The notes under the pieces are model-generated. The model saw only the letters and a program-made list of their open reading frames with translations, ran no database searches and had not been told where the DNA came from. A program made the position numbers and the translations under genes. DNA of 64,000 bases. Source: Siphonodentalium dalli. Lineage: Eukaryota; Mollusca; Scaphopoda; Gadilida; Siphonodentaliidae. Below, one piece after another: positions 36,853 through 48,900 of this stretch. The stretch is from the NCBI GenBank assembly GCA_032622095.1, contig CP136067.1, positions 93,858,707 to 93,922,706 of the forward strand, in the 5' to 3' direction. Positions within the stretch are counted from its first letter, which is position 1. The number at the start of each line of letters is the position of its first letter.

Positions 36853-37877
36853 TATAGCAGCATTGTTACACAAGCTCATCATCCATATCTGTTAATCAAA
36901 TCTCAAACAATATCAATTTCAAATCTCGTTGAACTATGTGGATGTTCTATATATCTTTGTATAGTTATTTATTTTGTGTACAGTAATTTATTTATATGAA
37001 TGTTCAAACATTTTTTTATATTCTAGCTCATTTATTTATATTAATGTTGAACCATTTATTACATGTGATCTTATACTGCGCTAACAATTAGCATGTTGTT
37101 ATTCCTTGTTGCCAATGTCTATAAACTCATCTCTCATATAGTCACTTATTCTTGTTACTCTGTCATTTCACAGTTGGTCATTCAATGAATGGGCTTCCGC
37201 TAGTATGGTTCAGCGTCCATAGAGTGGCCTCAGTCCCCTCGCCGTGTGTCATGTTTCAGACATACATGGACCTAAAGTTGATCATAATTGATGCAACAGT
37301 AGTGCGAAGGTTGAGCAGAACGGTGGTGAAAAAGTGGCGTCATCTGATGTTACAACGTAACCCTCTGAAATAAAAGTGCCACAAATATCTCAGGTGCTTG
37401 GAAATGGCTACCTTTCAGTGACTAAAATCAAAATTTTCACCCCCATGAAGCTAACCATGGTCGCCCCATTGCGATAAGTGTTTCTCAAAACGGCCTCATT
37501 TATTTTACCCTGGCGGAAACCCTGTTTCATATAAACCATAAAACAGCAATGCCTCTATACATGTATTCATATTCAAAGTGGCAATTATGGTTAACTGGAT
37601 GAAATTAGTTTCAATTCCCATGTCTTTTAGTTGGTTGGGGGATTAGTTACACTAAGAAATTATATTTTCCATCAAAATGTATTTATTTACTATATTTATC
37701 ACTGAAGCTGGTTTGATTCTCGATAAGTGCAGGTTGTGAAGATTTTTGTGTCTGGACTTGCCAGCTGCTTTCCAGTGGTTTCTACATGTGGTGGAGTGAT
37801 TTCCTGGTGAAATTAACCCATTGAGTGGTCTTTCCTCCACCTGTAAAACAGACAATTGTTATGTGGCCCAGCAACTT
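36853..37877. other. Intergenic stretch without a recognised gene
   Basis: There is AT-rich sequence with a 73-codon open frame at 37152-37373. That frame has no recognisable domain, and I saw no splice context to support it. Confidence 0.5.
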
Positions 37878-38137
37878 AACCATTCCATGACTGGAGCTTC
37901 TTGAATTTTTGCGAAAACCCTGTGCCAATGCATTCTCTTATATATCCGAGTCTCCCATAGAAAGCCTCGCATATATAACAGACTACATTGGCTTAACAAT
38001 GTTTACCTTGACTTTGTAAGCCAAAGCATTCTCTTAAATATGTGAGGCTCCCTATGGGAGACTCGCAAATATAAGAGAATGATCTGTCACAGGATCTTTA
38101 ATGCTGCACCAGCACAGCTCCCCATCATGAAAAGGTT
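37878..38137. mobile_element. piggyBac-type MITE, palindromic family
   Basis: The bounds are cttaaccattccatgactgg and catgaaaaggttaa, with two palindromes around ctcccatag and ctccctatgggag. Confidence 0.7.
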
Positions 38138-38344
38138 AAACAACAATAAAACTACAATAAACCAACCGAAAGGGGCAGGTGTAGTTTGTAGTTTTTTTTA
38201 TACTAAGTCGAACTTGTTTTTTTACAGAATTGAGAAGTTTTTTTTAAATAGATTAGGTATGTCTCTTGGTTGGTTCAATAGATATGTTCTATCTGACTTG
38301 AATGATTATGACGTTTTTAACAAATTGCTCTTTTATTGCATTTC

Positions 38345-38780
38345 TGAGCACTCACTGGTTAAAGGTACACAATGCAATTTGATGGTCCCCATATCATCAG
38401 ATTCCAACAACATTTCTTCAAAAAAATGCTTTAGTTATCAGTATCGATTAATTTATGGTATAAAATTGTTCAAAACGTGTTATTTTAAAATCAATATTTT
38501 TTCAACGAAATTTGGATAGATTGTCAAATATCTAAAAACCCCAAGCCACTTGATTTTAGAGTTATCCATCTTCATCCGCAATTTGGTCCGAGACCGTCAC
38601 TTGACGAATATTTGCCAGGCTAAAATTTACATATCTCGGGGAAATAACAAATTTCTAAAATTGATATCTGACAAATCTGAGCTTTGATGGATAGTTCCTC
38701 GAATAAAATATTTTTCACCCCCCAAAGCCAAAGAAATAGTAATTTAGGAATCAATGAATCATGAATTTTTAAATGGTCAA
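38345..38780 (-). mobile_element. TTTAAAG-ended element, reverse copy
   Basis: It contains ggttaaaggtacacaatgca, gagttatccatcttcatccg and accccccaaagccaaagaaa, all reverse complements of the 10461 copy. Confidence 0.75.
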
Positions 38781-40214
38781 TCTCGGACATCCATAATGAT
38801 AACCATCAGATTACTTCTTCCATCTATTTATAGACATAAGGATACTCACTGCTGGAGTGAACCCTGGCAAACAAACTCTTTATAATGCTCATGTAACAGT
38901 TAACTATTACACCACTCATAACAATCTCTCAGCATGTGGTAGAGGATAGACGATTGGGGGTGTCAAACTTTGAACTTCCAACAGCAGAATGGACCAGATA
39001 GCAACAAAAAGATGTGAAGGAAACTAGAAAAAATATTCTACTTTGGTCTAAACACAACAAATTTTACACAAAAATACTAGTTTGGAAATCAGATTATTGT
39101 TCTGTTGAAAATTTTGGCCATATTTGGGGGGGGGGAGGGTAATGTGAGACCCCCTTCACTGTAGTTACATCCCTGTCAGCTCTCTGTAGCCTTACATCCA
39201 TGTAACCTTGCCTCCCTGCCAGTTCTCTGTAACCTTGCCTAACTTTCTACTGTGCTTGTTATTCAATCATGATATTGTAACAATTGCTTCCGTCATTATA
39301 ATCATTATATGGTGGGAAAACCTTCAAAGGAAATAAAATTATCATAACTATTACTCAGTTCTAATTCGTTCATTCTTCTCCTGGCTGTGTGGGATATCGG
39401 TTGGGTTGATTCTGTTTTTGGACAGTCCCCTCCCATTACTCTTCTGTAACAGACTTTCATTCAAAAGACGTGCTATATGTACACGTGTAGACCAGGCATT
39501 CACGTGAATGCATGAATGTGATCAATCATCTGACATGTCTGCGATTAATCTGTCTTCAAAATGATATATTGCATTGCCGATGATGCCGTGCATCATTTCT
39601 ACAAAATCTTAAATAAACTTTTGGCTCAGACATACTCAAGCGCAATTCAAAACAATCCAACAGGCATATTAATTAGTCCATGTATAGCAGTGCTCACATT
39701 CTCATCCAACGATACCTGATCAATAACAACAAAACAGCATAATTTTTATTGTAATTTTTATTGTATATTTTTATTATATTTATCGATAAACAAATGAGTT
39801 ATTCTTCAAAAACAAATTGAGAGTTCACATGTAATATGAGACTAGAACTTGATATTAAGCAGACATGACTTTCATCAATCATAAATATTTAAAGGGACCA
39901 AGGCACTTGCAGTGGGTAAATGTGCTAACAATATTATAATTTGCATGTTGAAACCATTGTTATGTAAACAAAACTGTTAGTCATTTGTCAACAAACAACG
40001 TTAATCACGCAGTAAGTTCAAAATTTTTATTCTGAATTACGATTTTCAGAAATATTTTTCAATGTTTTTGACCTTGTCCAATGTTTACCATCAAGTTTTG
40101 ATTACCTTCGGTATCTTATTGGATTAATTGGACCTTTCTAGGCAATTCCACTGTAAAAGTATTGTTTGCATAACAATGGTTTTAATATGCAAAATCTCGT
40201 TATTGGAGTTATAT
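38781..40214. other. Intergenic stretch without a recognised gene
   Basis: I see no coding signal. A poly-G tract lies at about 39127-39136. The rest looks like unique AT-rich DNA. Confidence 0.5.
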
Positions 40215-40486
40215 AATGAAACCAAGCCTTGAAATAGTGTGTCTGTCATTTGCAGAATGAGGTCCCCAGAGGGTGAATTTAGTGATGCTATCCCCGCATA
40301 GTGGGCTAGCATCACCAAATTCACCCTCTGGGAACCTCATTCTGCTGAGGTGTAAGCAGAATGAGGTCCCCAGAGTGTGAATTTGGTGATGCTAGCCCAC
40401 TATGCGGGGATAGCATCACTAAATTCACCCTCTGGGGACCTCATTCTGCAAATGACAGGCACACTATTTCAAGGCTTGAATGAAAC
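40215..40486. mobile_element. CAAGCC-family MITE with 8-bp target duplication
   Basis: The 256-bp element 40223-40478 starts caagccttgaaatagtgtgt and ends with the mirror sequence. It is flanked by aatgaaac at 40215-40222 and 40479-40486. Two hairpins share agagngtgaattt arms. Confidence 0.9.
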
Positions 40487-40839
40487 TATAAGTCAACCTA
40501 TTTTCACATGTACTTGTTGATGATACCATAGTTGTATTACAAACTTGGTTAAATTTTATGTTATTTCACATGAACCCACCGTGAAAGCCTTGAGTCCCTG
40601 TTAGTATAAAATTGTAAAATCAAAATGCTTCAATGAGATTCATGTAAATCTCGATGGATGCCTTGACCAGGTCTGGCCCATGTGCAAATCTGAATTTATA
40701 GTCCAATCCGCATATATGAATCTGACTTTATATAGTCTAATTCGTGTTTAATGTATGAATCTGACTTCATATAGTCCGATCCACATATAATGTATGAATC
40801 GGACTATATAGTCCAATCCGCATTTAATGTATGAACATA

Positions 40840-41105
40840 TCAGCTTGTAATTCGGGCATGGATCCTCAGATATGGTTGTGCTTTGGTATGGTGATAGCCC
40901 AGCACACGATACGGATACCACATACCACGGGTTTCATCCAATCATTTCTACCAGAGATACAGCCCTTGTTTGACATGGGAATTTCTTATTTTTTTTTTAT
41001 TATGAAACTTGGGCATGGCTCATCAAATTTGGTTGTGCTTTGGTTTTCTGGTAGCACAGTTTATGGGAAAAGGATGCCCACTTCTAGGATTTAGAAAATA
41101 AATGT
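40840..41105. repeat. Degenerate repeat related to 3560-4190
   Basis: agatacagcccttgtttgac, ttgtgctttggt and gggaaaaggatgcccacttc match phrases in the earlier stretch. A short tandem of gaatctgacttatatagtc-like text precedes it (40685-40825). Confidence 0.6.
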
Positions 41106-41316
41106 CCATCCATACAAATATTTAGTATTGCCCACTTTCTAAACTGAGCGTCGGGGGCATATGCTACACTTGGCGTTGGACTTGTATGTTTTGCACATAT
41201 TCCCACTGTGAGTGCCTTGAGTCCCTCTCAGGGACCAGACCAGAAGACGACTTGGGAGATATCTTCTCCCTAAATAATGCCACAGGCTATATATGTCCCC
41301 GGGAGATGTGGCATAT

Positions 41317-41447
41317 TTAACCCTTTCAGTGCCAAGTCCGATTTTTGTATCAACCCATATTTCCTTGATCATTTTTCAAATTTATTGATTACAATAATGT
41401 AATACATTGATGGAAAGAGCTCTTAGACTTGGCACTGAAAGGGTTAA
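41317..41447. mobile_element. piggyBac-type MITE, CCCTTTCAGTGCCAAGTC family
   Basis: TTAA flanks lie at 41317-41320 and 41444-41447. The ends are ccctttcagtgccaagtc and gacttggcactgaaaggg. It is an intact 131-bp copy. Confidence 0.9.
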
Positions 41448-41814
41448 AGTGAATTTCCTCCTGATTATAATGGTGTAATTACTCATAATAATGTTTTTTT
41501 TAATTGGATTTTGTATTACATAAACATTATTGGATCACATAATGGTTATGTTGGGGTATAAATGAACTTGAGCCATTAAGACTTCTCCCTGATAACAGTT
41601 CACTTCTCCCTCATAAGCAAATAGGGAGAAGTGACTTCTCCCAATTAGTCTGGTCCCGGGACTCACTTTAACTGGTTCGCTGCTAAATATCCTACATACA
41701 AGTAATAAAATGCGTATATATTTTCAACAAACAGAAAATTAGTGAATTTTATGCTCGGAGTTGATAATTTGCACTCTTTTCTCAAATTGACCCCCAAATA
41801 TATGCATTTGTGAT

Positions 41815-42135
41815 TATGTTTTGAGCCCGGATGTCTCACTAGGCTATGGTTATGAGCTTGGATGTCTCAATAGGCTATGGCTATGCCTACGGGCCTGGAT
41901 GTCTCATTAGGCTATGGTTATGAGCCTTGATGTCTCATTAGACTATGGTTATGGATCTGGATGTCTCATTATAGGCAATGATTATGAGTCTGGATGTCTC
42001 ATTGGGCAATGGTTATGGGCCTGGATGTCTCATTAGGCTATGGTTATGAGCCTGGTTGCTCTGTTTGTCAAAGTAGGTTATCGATATGAGCCTGGATGTC
42101 TGATTAGGTTATGGTTATGAGCTTGGTTGTCGGCC
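41815..42135. repeat. Minisatellite, about 32-bp units
   Basis: ctggatgtctcattaggcta with tggttatgag joins repeats about ten times. Confidence 0.88.
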
Positions 42136-42412
42136 GCCCTTAGGGCAAAACATTTGTAATTTTTCTCAAACTTTTCGCGATATAAGTACCTTTTCTGACA
42201 ATTTTATTGGTCGGCATCCATTCAAACTTCACAATGTCCCAATTTAATTATATATGTAACAATATTTCTGAAATATTACCTGACAAACGCTATTTAAATG
42301 ATTAAACTAAACAAGAGTTGACTAAACAAGACAGTGTCATTGCCAAAGCCCATATCTGGGCTTCAAGCACTCTTACATAGGGTCCAAATATGGGCTTTCA
42401 GCACTGAACCAG

Positions 42413-42630
42413 TTAACCCTTCCATAACTGAAGCTTTCTGAAATGTTCGAAAACCCTGTGCCTCACATATATAAGAGAATGCATTGACCTAACAATATTT
42501 ACCTTGATCTTGTAAGCCAGTGCATTCTCTTATATATGTGAGGCTCCCTATGGGAGCATATATAAGAGGATGCACTGGCACATGAACTTTAATGCTGCAA
42601 TAGTGCAGCTCTCGTCATGAAAGGGTTAAC
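42413..42630. mobile_element. piggyBac-type MITE, palindromic family
   Basis: The bounds are gttaacccttccataactga and catgaaagggttaa. The left palindrome is mostly deleted. Confidence 0.7.
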
Positions 42631-42805
42631 TATTGATGATTTTATAAATCATTAAAATAATATAATATAAAATAAATTGGTAAAACATTCTATATCTAAC
42701 ACGACAGTCTGTTGACATTTCATGACTAAAGTAGGTTTAGTTTATTTACATGAAAAGCAAAAATCCGAAACCCTAAATACATCTATATCTCAATGCATCA
42801 TAACC

Positions 42806-43048
42806 CCCTTTTATATACTAAATGGATTCTCCCACTCAGTCATAAAACTATTCTTCTGAACAGTCCATTATTCATCAGTTCAGGAAAATTAAGCAGACAA
42901 CAGGTAATAAAAGTGCGTAAGGAGTCCTATTTATTATTTAAATAATAAATTCAACAAATGACATTTGGTTATATGTTGAACTTATTATCTGAACATTTCC
43001 TAAGGGATAACAACTGTTCAATGAGTATTTAATACAGAAAGGGTTAAA
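42806..43048. mobile_element. CCCTTTCTATACT-type MITE
   Basis: It starts ccccttttatatactaaatg and ends atttaatacagaaagggtta. The interior contains aagttgaac and its mirror. Confidence 0.7.
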
Positions 43049-43320
43049 GGTACTCAATCCGATTTAATGGTCCCCATATCATCAAATTCCAACAACAACA
43101 TTTTTTGAAATGCCGCTTCAGTTATCAGAATTGATTAATTGCCCAAAAATAATGCTAACCACAGTCAACTATAGTATAAAATTGCCCGAAACCTGTTATT
43201 TTTCAACATTTTGTTCAACGAAATGTGGGTTCCTCGACTCTAATAAAATATGTTTTACCCCGAAGCCAAGGAAATAGTAATTTGCGAGCGTTAATTCAGA
43301 TTATGCAACTTTAAAGCTGA
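43044..43320 (-). mobile_element. TTTAAAG-ended element, reverse copy (truncated)
   Basis: It runs from ttaaaggtactcaatccgat to ttatgcaactttaaag, sharing the terminus with the preceding MITE. Confidence 0.7.
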
Positions 43321-43329
43321 AAATCTTAC

Positions 43330-43860
43330 CAGATTTACGTCTCTGGAACTCGACTAATTTTATATCTTGGATGATGTGGCTTTCCCAAAATGACATAATA
43401 AATTGTTTCAAAAATGGGCATGCCTGGTGTAGTCAAAGTTTGTCAGAATCGTAGTATTCAGTAGTAGTTATGAAAATTAATACCGGTAATCTGTAATAAA
43501 TATTGATGACTGATAAAACTCAAAGATGATATCTCCTAGATTGTGATGGGTATAATGAATTATGAATATGTCGCCTGTATTCTGTAAATATTATAAAGTT
43601 TGTTGTGTTTCACCATATGACGAAAAATCTACGACACGTTAATGACCTATGTTTTTGCAATTTAAATATAACCAACCACGAAGCAGTGTTTGTAATCGTT
43701 ATCAGCTTTTTATAGAGACTAGATTCTGCCTTACAATGAGCTGTTGTGGCACAACCAATCAAATAGCACCAATGAAATGGAGGGAACCCATCAATACAGA
43801 AATGAAACCTGAATCACAGTTATGGAGATGTAAATCTGATAAGGTTATCATCTGCTTTTA
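43330..43860 (+). mobile_element. Diverged relative of the Mutator-like element at 15832
   Basis: gtagtattcagtagtagtta, gatgatatctcctag and gctttttatagagactagat match 15990-16290 in order. The terminal repeats are eroded. Confidence 0.6.
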
Positions 43861-44200
43861 TCCCTTTCTATACTAAAGAATCATTGATGAGTAGTTACCT
43901 TATTAACCGCTTCTATACTTAAGAATCATTGATGAGTAGTGACCTAATTAACCCTTTCTATACTAAAGAATTATTGATGAGTAGAAATGATCAGATAATA
44001 AGTTCAACATACGACCATATGTCGTTTGTTGAACTTATTATCTAAACATTTCCCTCAATAAATATGGCTCCTTCTGCACTTTTAGTTATCTGTCATCTGC
44101 TTATATTACCTGTACATCCCTGAAAATCAATACTACACCATTCCGATGAACACTTTTAAACTGACTGGGAGAACCCATTCAGTATAGAAATGGTTAAAAG
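43855..44200 (-). mobile_element. CCCTTTCTATACT-type MITE, with repeated end
   Basis: The terminus ccctttctatactaaagaat is repeated three times (43862, 43905, 43953). The far end is cattcagtatagaaatggtt. Confidence 0.65.
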
Positions 44201-44204
44201 AGAC

Positions 44205-45057
44205 TCTTAATTCCTATTCTGATAAGCTAGTGCACCACTCGTAAGATAAATATTTCACAACTCTTCATTCCCATTCTGCTGAGCCAGAGTGCCACTCGGA
44301 AGGTAAATATTTCACAACTCATCATTCCCATTCTGCTAAGCTAGTGCGCCATTCAGAAGGTAAATATTTCACAACTCTTCATTCCCATTCTGCTAAGCCA
44401 GAGTGCCACTCGTAAGGTATATATTTCACAACTCTTCATTCCCATTCTGCTAAGGCAGAGTGCCACTCGTAAGGTATATATTTCACAACTCATCATTCCC
44501 ATTCTGCTAAGCTAGTGCGCCATTCAGAAGGTAAATATTTCACAACTCTTCTTTCCCATTCTGCTAAGCCAGAGTGCCACTCGTAAGGTATATATTTCAC
44601 AACTCATCATTCCCATTCTGCTAAGCTAGCATGCCACTTGGAAGGTAAATGTTTCGCAACTCTTCATTCCCGTTCTTCTAAGCTGGTGCGCCACTCGTAA
44701 GGTATATATTTCACAACTCTTCATTCCCATTTTGCTGAGCCAGAGTGCCACTCGGAAGGTAAATATTTCACAACTCATCATTCCCATTCTGCTAGGCTAG
44801 TGCGCCATTCAGAAGGTAAATATTTCACAACTCTTCATTCCCATTCTGCTAAGCCAGAGTGCCACTCGTAAGGTATATATTTCACAACTCTTCATTCCCA
44901 TTCTGCTAAGGCAGAGTGCCACTCGTAAGGTAAATATTTCACAACTCTTCATTCCCATTCTGCTAAGCTAGCATGCCACTCAGAAGGTATATATTTCACT
45001 ACTCTTCATTCCCATTCTGCTAAGCCAGAGTGCCACTCGTAAGGTAAATATTTTGCA
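44205..45057 (-). repeat. 57-bp array of the TUT1 coding tail and stop
   Basis: About 15 units of 57 bp contain, on the minus strand, a close copy of the last codons of TUT1 (KYLPYEWHSGLAEWE) with the TGA. The copy nearest the gene is the real coding end (45006-45055); the rest lie in the 3' flank or UTR. 57 bp equals 19 codons. Confidence 0.93.
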
Positions 45058-45950
45058 ATCACTCTGTCCAAGAAAGATTTGAGGAAATGAAAGAAAGACT
45101 GAAACTCCTTGGGTCCCTCGAATGGGTTAAGTTTGACGATGACGGCAGTATCATTCGACTCCATCAATGGCTCCAACACACACTGAAAACTAATCAAAAC
45201 TTTTGGGGACATTTTTTCCATTTCTAGAATCTTTTCAGAAATCTTTTTCTCAATTTTCAATCCATCATATCCGAACACTTCACTGTCAGGGATTTCTTTT
45301 CTAGCATTTTTCCGATTTGTCCAAGTCCGACAATAGCCATAGAACAGTAAATCAACAGATTCTAGTTTTTCTGTGACAAAATGTGAATGCGCGAGAGAAT
45401 TATCAACACAGTCTTGACTGCCTGTCCGACTTTGCTTGGAGTTTGAAGCCATATCTTCGCTTCCAGAATGCAGTCTCTTTAGCGAATCCATTTTCTGTGG
45501 TGACGCAGATGCAAGAGAACCAGGACGATGTTTAAACTTTAACAGGAGACAATCGGTTAGAATTTCGGGAATCCTTCGAATCACCCGTTTACACCATTCT
45601 TTCCTATGATCGCCGCTAACCGTTAACACATGCATGATATTTTTCGGCAGTAAAGAGGTTTTCAGCACTAATGGGAACGAATACCCACTTTGTCCCATCC
45701 CGTCCTTTTTTGGTCCCATCGACTCCCATCTTGTCGTCACACTTAAATCTAATCCAGATGGAACTTCATCCGAGAAGAGGAACACTAACCCTACGCAGTC
45801 TTTAGACGGAGCTGATTCGAGGTCCCATTGAGCCGATTTTTGGGCGGCAATACGCAGCTCGTCGATGAACTTGTCCTTTGCTTTTTCGTTAATACTCCCG
45901 GTTATATTGTGGTCCAATACAAACGGATCCTGAACATTTATGAAACTAAT
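45006..45950 (-). CDS. TUT1: TUT1 last coding exon: PAP-associated end and KA-1-like domain
   Basis: The exon encodes 314 residues from ISFINVQDPFVLDHNITGSI to the stop TGA at 45008-45006. A middle segment rich in Ser/Lys (SPQKMDSLKRLHSGSEDMAS) probably is a disordered insertion. The last part resembles the KA-1-like domain of TUT1. The final 15 codons and stop are the unit of the downstream 57-bp array. Confidence 0.95.
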   Translation of the reverse strand: MSFINVQDPFVLDHNITGSINEKAKDKFIDELRIAAQKSAQWDLESAPSKDCVGLVFLFSDEVPSGLDLSVTTRWESMGPKKDGMGQSGYSFPLVLKTSLLPKNIMHVLTVSGDHRKEWCKRVIRRIPEILTDCLLLKFKHRPGSLASASPQKMDSLKRLHSGSEDMASNSKQSRTGSQDCVDNSLAHSHFVTEKLESVDLLFYGYCRTWTNRKNARKEIPDSEVFGYDGLKIEKKISEKILEMEKMSPKVLISFQCVLEPLMESNDTAVIVKLNPFEGPKEFQSFFHFLKSFLDRVIAKYLPYEWHSGLAEWE

Positions 45951-48900
45951 CTGCAAAATAGAAATTTAAACAAGTTAACCCTTTCCACAACAATTGGATT
46001 CTCCCACTCAGTTATGAAGGTGTAGGTTGGAATGGACTATTATTAATCTGGAGGGATTTTCAGGAATAATAAGCGACAGATAATACAAGTACAGAAGGAG
46101 TCCAAGCTGTTCATGAGAGGGAAATGTTGAACTTATTATCTGAACATTTCCCTACGGGATAACTACTCGTCAATGAGTATTTAGTATAGAAATGGTTAAA
46201 CTTATTATCTAACATTTCCTGAGGGAAAACTACTCGTCAATGAGTATTTAGTATAGAAATGGTTTAACTTATTATCTAACATTTCCTAAGGGATAACTAC
46301 TCGTCAATGAGTATTTAGTATATAAATGGTTACCTAACTCAGTTATGACAGGCAGATGATTATCTATAGTCTCAATTAACATTGTTTTTAGTTACTTTTC
46401 CAATCTGGGAAGTTTCTATATCGCCTAATTTGCAGAAGATAAAATGAATAATCGAGGTGACTAATGGGTGAACATCACCAACTTCAACTCGGGGAAATTT
46501 AATCTGATCCTAGGTCTCCAATAGCAGTTGAGGCATAAGCAGAATTAGGTTCCCAGAGGGTGAATTTGGTAATGCTAGCCTGCCGTGTGGGATAGCATCA
46601 CTAAATTCACCCTCTGGGCACCTCGTTCTGCAAATGACAGACACACTATTTGCAGGCTTGTAAGTTATTGTGATTGATTTGACTGTAACACGGTATGACC
46701 CTGACGGCTTGGAGTTTATGTTCATCTCAGTCGCGGAGTGACAAGGTTGAACACAAGGCTTCAAGCTGTCAATGTCAGACCATGTTACCATCAATCCACC
46801 GCAATAACATACATGTTCTGCTGACAATCGTGGTCATTTATAATAATTTAACATTTATTCCGAAGAACGATCAGCACACACTGTCAAAATCTCCTATCTG
46901 TCTCTCCATAACATTTTTCAACGTAAATGACGTCATGCATGAAAAAGCAGAGATATTTAGCTGCCCTCATTCTAATCAGGCCATTAGATTAGTGTTATAT
47001 GAGCACATCAGGTTCGGCCATGTAGGAGGATAAAATGTAAAAATATAGACTAAACAAGACAGTCAAAGACTGTGGGGTCGCTCACCAGACTGCAAAGACT
47101 GATGAGACTGGGACTCTGGAGACCACAATAATCAGAACTTTTCATAATCACTTTGAAAGAAGTAGATCTAAACACGATATGTGGCTAGAGAGGCTTCAGT
47201 AGAACTGTAGTGTACAGTGGGTAATTTCAAGGTAAATATCCACCTTGAAATTACCCACTGTACAATACTGATCACCCCCCTCCTCCAGCTCAACAAGTCC
47301 CCTCCCGACCGGGCTCCAGACTCCCAAGTCTTGGGTTGGAATTTCACAACCGACATCTCAAACTTTCTCAATTTTTGGAAATTTCCAATCTCACAAGCAC
47401 CTTTTTATAAAACCATTTAGACATGTTTGAAGCCCATTTATCCATGGACCCAAAACACCATACATGTATGTCAGATTAATCAGTTAGGTAGTTCCAAGGA
47501 AGATGTTTTAATGAATTTAGTATTTCAATGATTTTTTAAACACAAAAGTGTTAACTCCCCATAGCCCCGTCATTTCTTAACAGGTTGACCTGATGTTAAC
47601 AAATCTGAATATCAGTCACTAAAGGATCCTCCATACTATATGTAAGCTAAACAGTCCAACCTCTCTTGAGAAGACAATTTAAGAATGACTATAGAGACAT
47701 ACAGTTATGTCCCTGGTCACACCCTATTTAACCTGGTGACCACATCTGAATAAATTTGAATACCAGACACCAAAGAACCCTTCATACTAAATATCAGTAA
47801 AATAGACCTGATGGTCTTGTGGTGGAAGCATGTTAAAATTTGTGGCTATTTCGGTCGAACAGTTTAACCCGAAGTAGGAAAATATGGACTGTTACTGGTT
47901 GAAAAATCCAATCTACAGCCTCATTGCCCCCACCCAGGCAGCTTAGAAATCAATAGGAATCTATATATTATTATTGTCGCGGATCATGAATGCAAACGCT
48001 TTGGGCTAATAGTGAAGCAATGCACTCCTCAGTATTAAGTGTCAAATATACTCAATGTGGGGATTAAATGTTTGCACCTGAAGCGTACAGCATAACATAA
48101 TGTTTATGTAATATCAATAGGAATTCGTGGCTTCGCACTGAAGCCTCATTAAACTATTTGGAGTCAGGGTTTTATTCCTTCCCGGGCTTTAAATAAACAC
48201 TCCGATGTGACGTAATCTGGTAGAAGTTTAGAGCCACGTGCAGCTTCTAAACAGTTTACTATGTCGCAACACTGCAGACATCAAAGCGATGACACCGCCG
48301 TCATTGAATGTGGGTCAATTATGCACGTGCCCAGAATTGTTACACAGTCAGGTCAAGGACGCCAACTGTTTGTGAATTTGCTGCTGTTTGCGTTGAATTC
48401 TCAGATACTAATGCATATAATATGCTAAATAACAGTGAAGACGGGGGTGTTTATTTGTATAATAAATGGTGTAATAATGAGTCCATTTCTTTTAGAGGTG
48501 AAACCGTAAGACGAGTCCATTTTGTTGTTTAAGCGGAATTTGTACTTTCGGTTTCACAAATATCCGGTTGTATCACACTTTCTTACCGGGATTTTGGGAA
48601 TAAAAGTTAATATTAGTGAAGAGTAAGATAACTGTGATATTTAAAATTCAATGGATATTATCCTTCTTTATGGAGAGTTTTGTGGCTGAATCTCCGCCGA
48701 TATTTGCTGTGAATATCTGCTTGTCCCGAAATTTACAGTACAGCCTTCGAAATTGGCTATGTACAGCAAAAGACAATGCCGTAGAAAAGGATATAGAAGC
48801 GAATATCGAATTTCATGCAATTCTAAAGCAATGCTGTAGAAGAAAAATACCAATTTCAAGGGTTGAGGATAATTTTTTCATTGACATTAACTTACCGGTA

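Noticed and set aside
44205-45000. CRISPR-like array (regular repeats)
   Set aside because: Whole 57-bp units repeat with no unique spacers, and the unit is TUT1 coding sequence.
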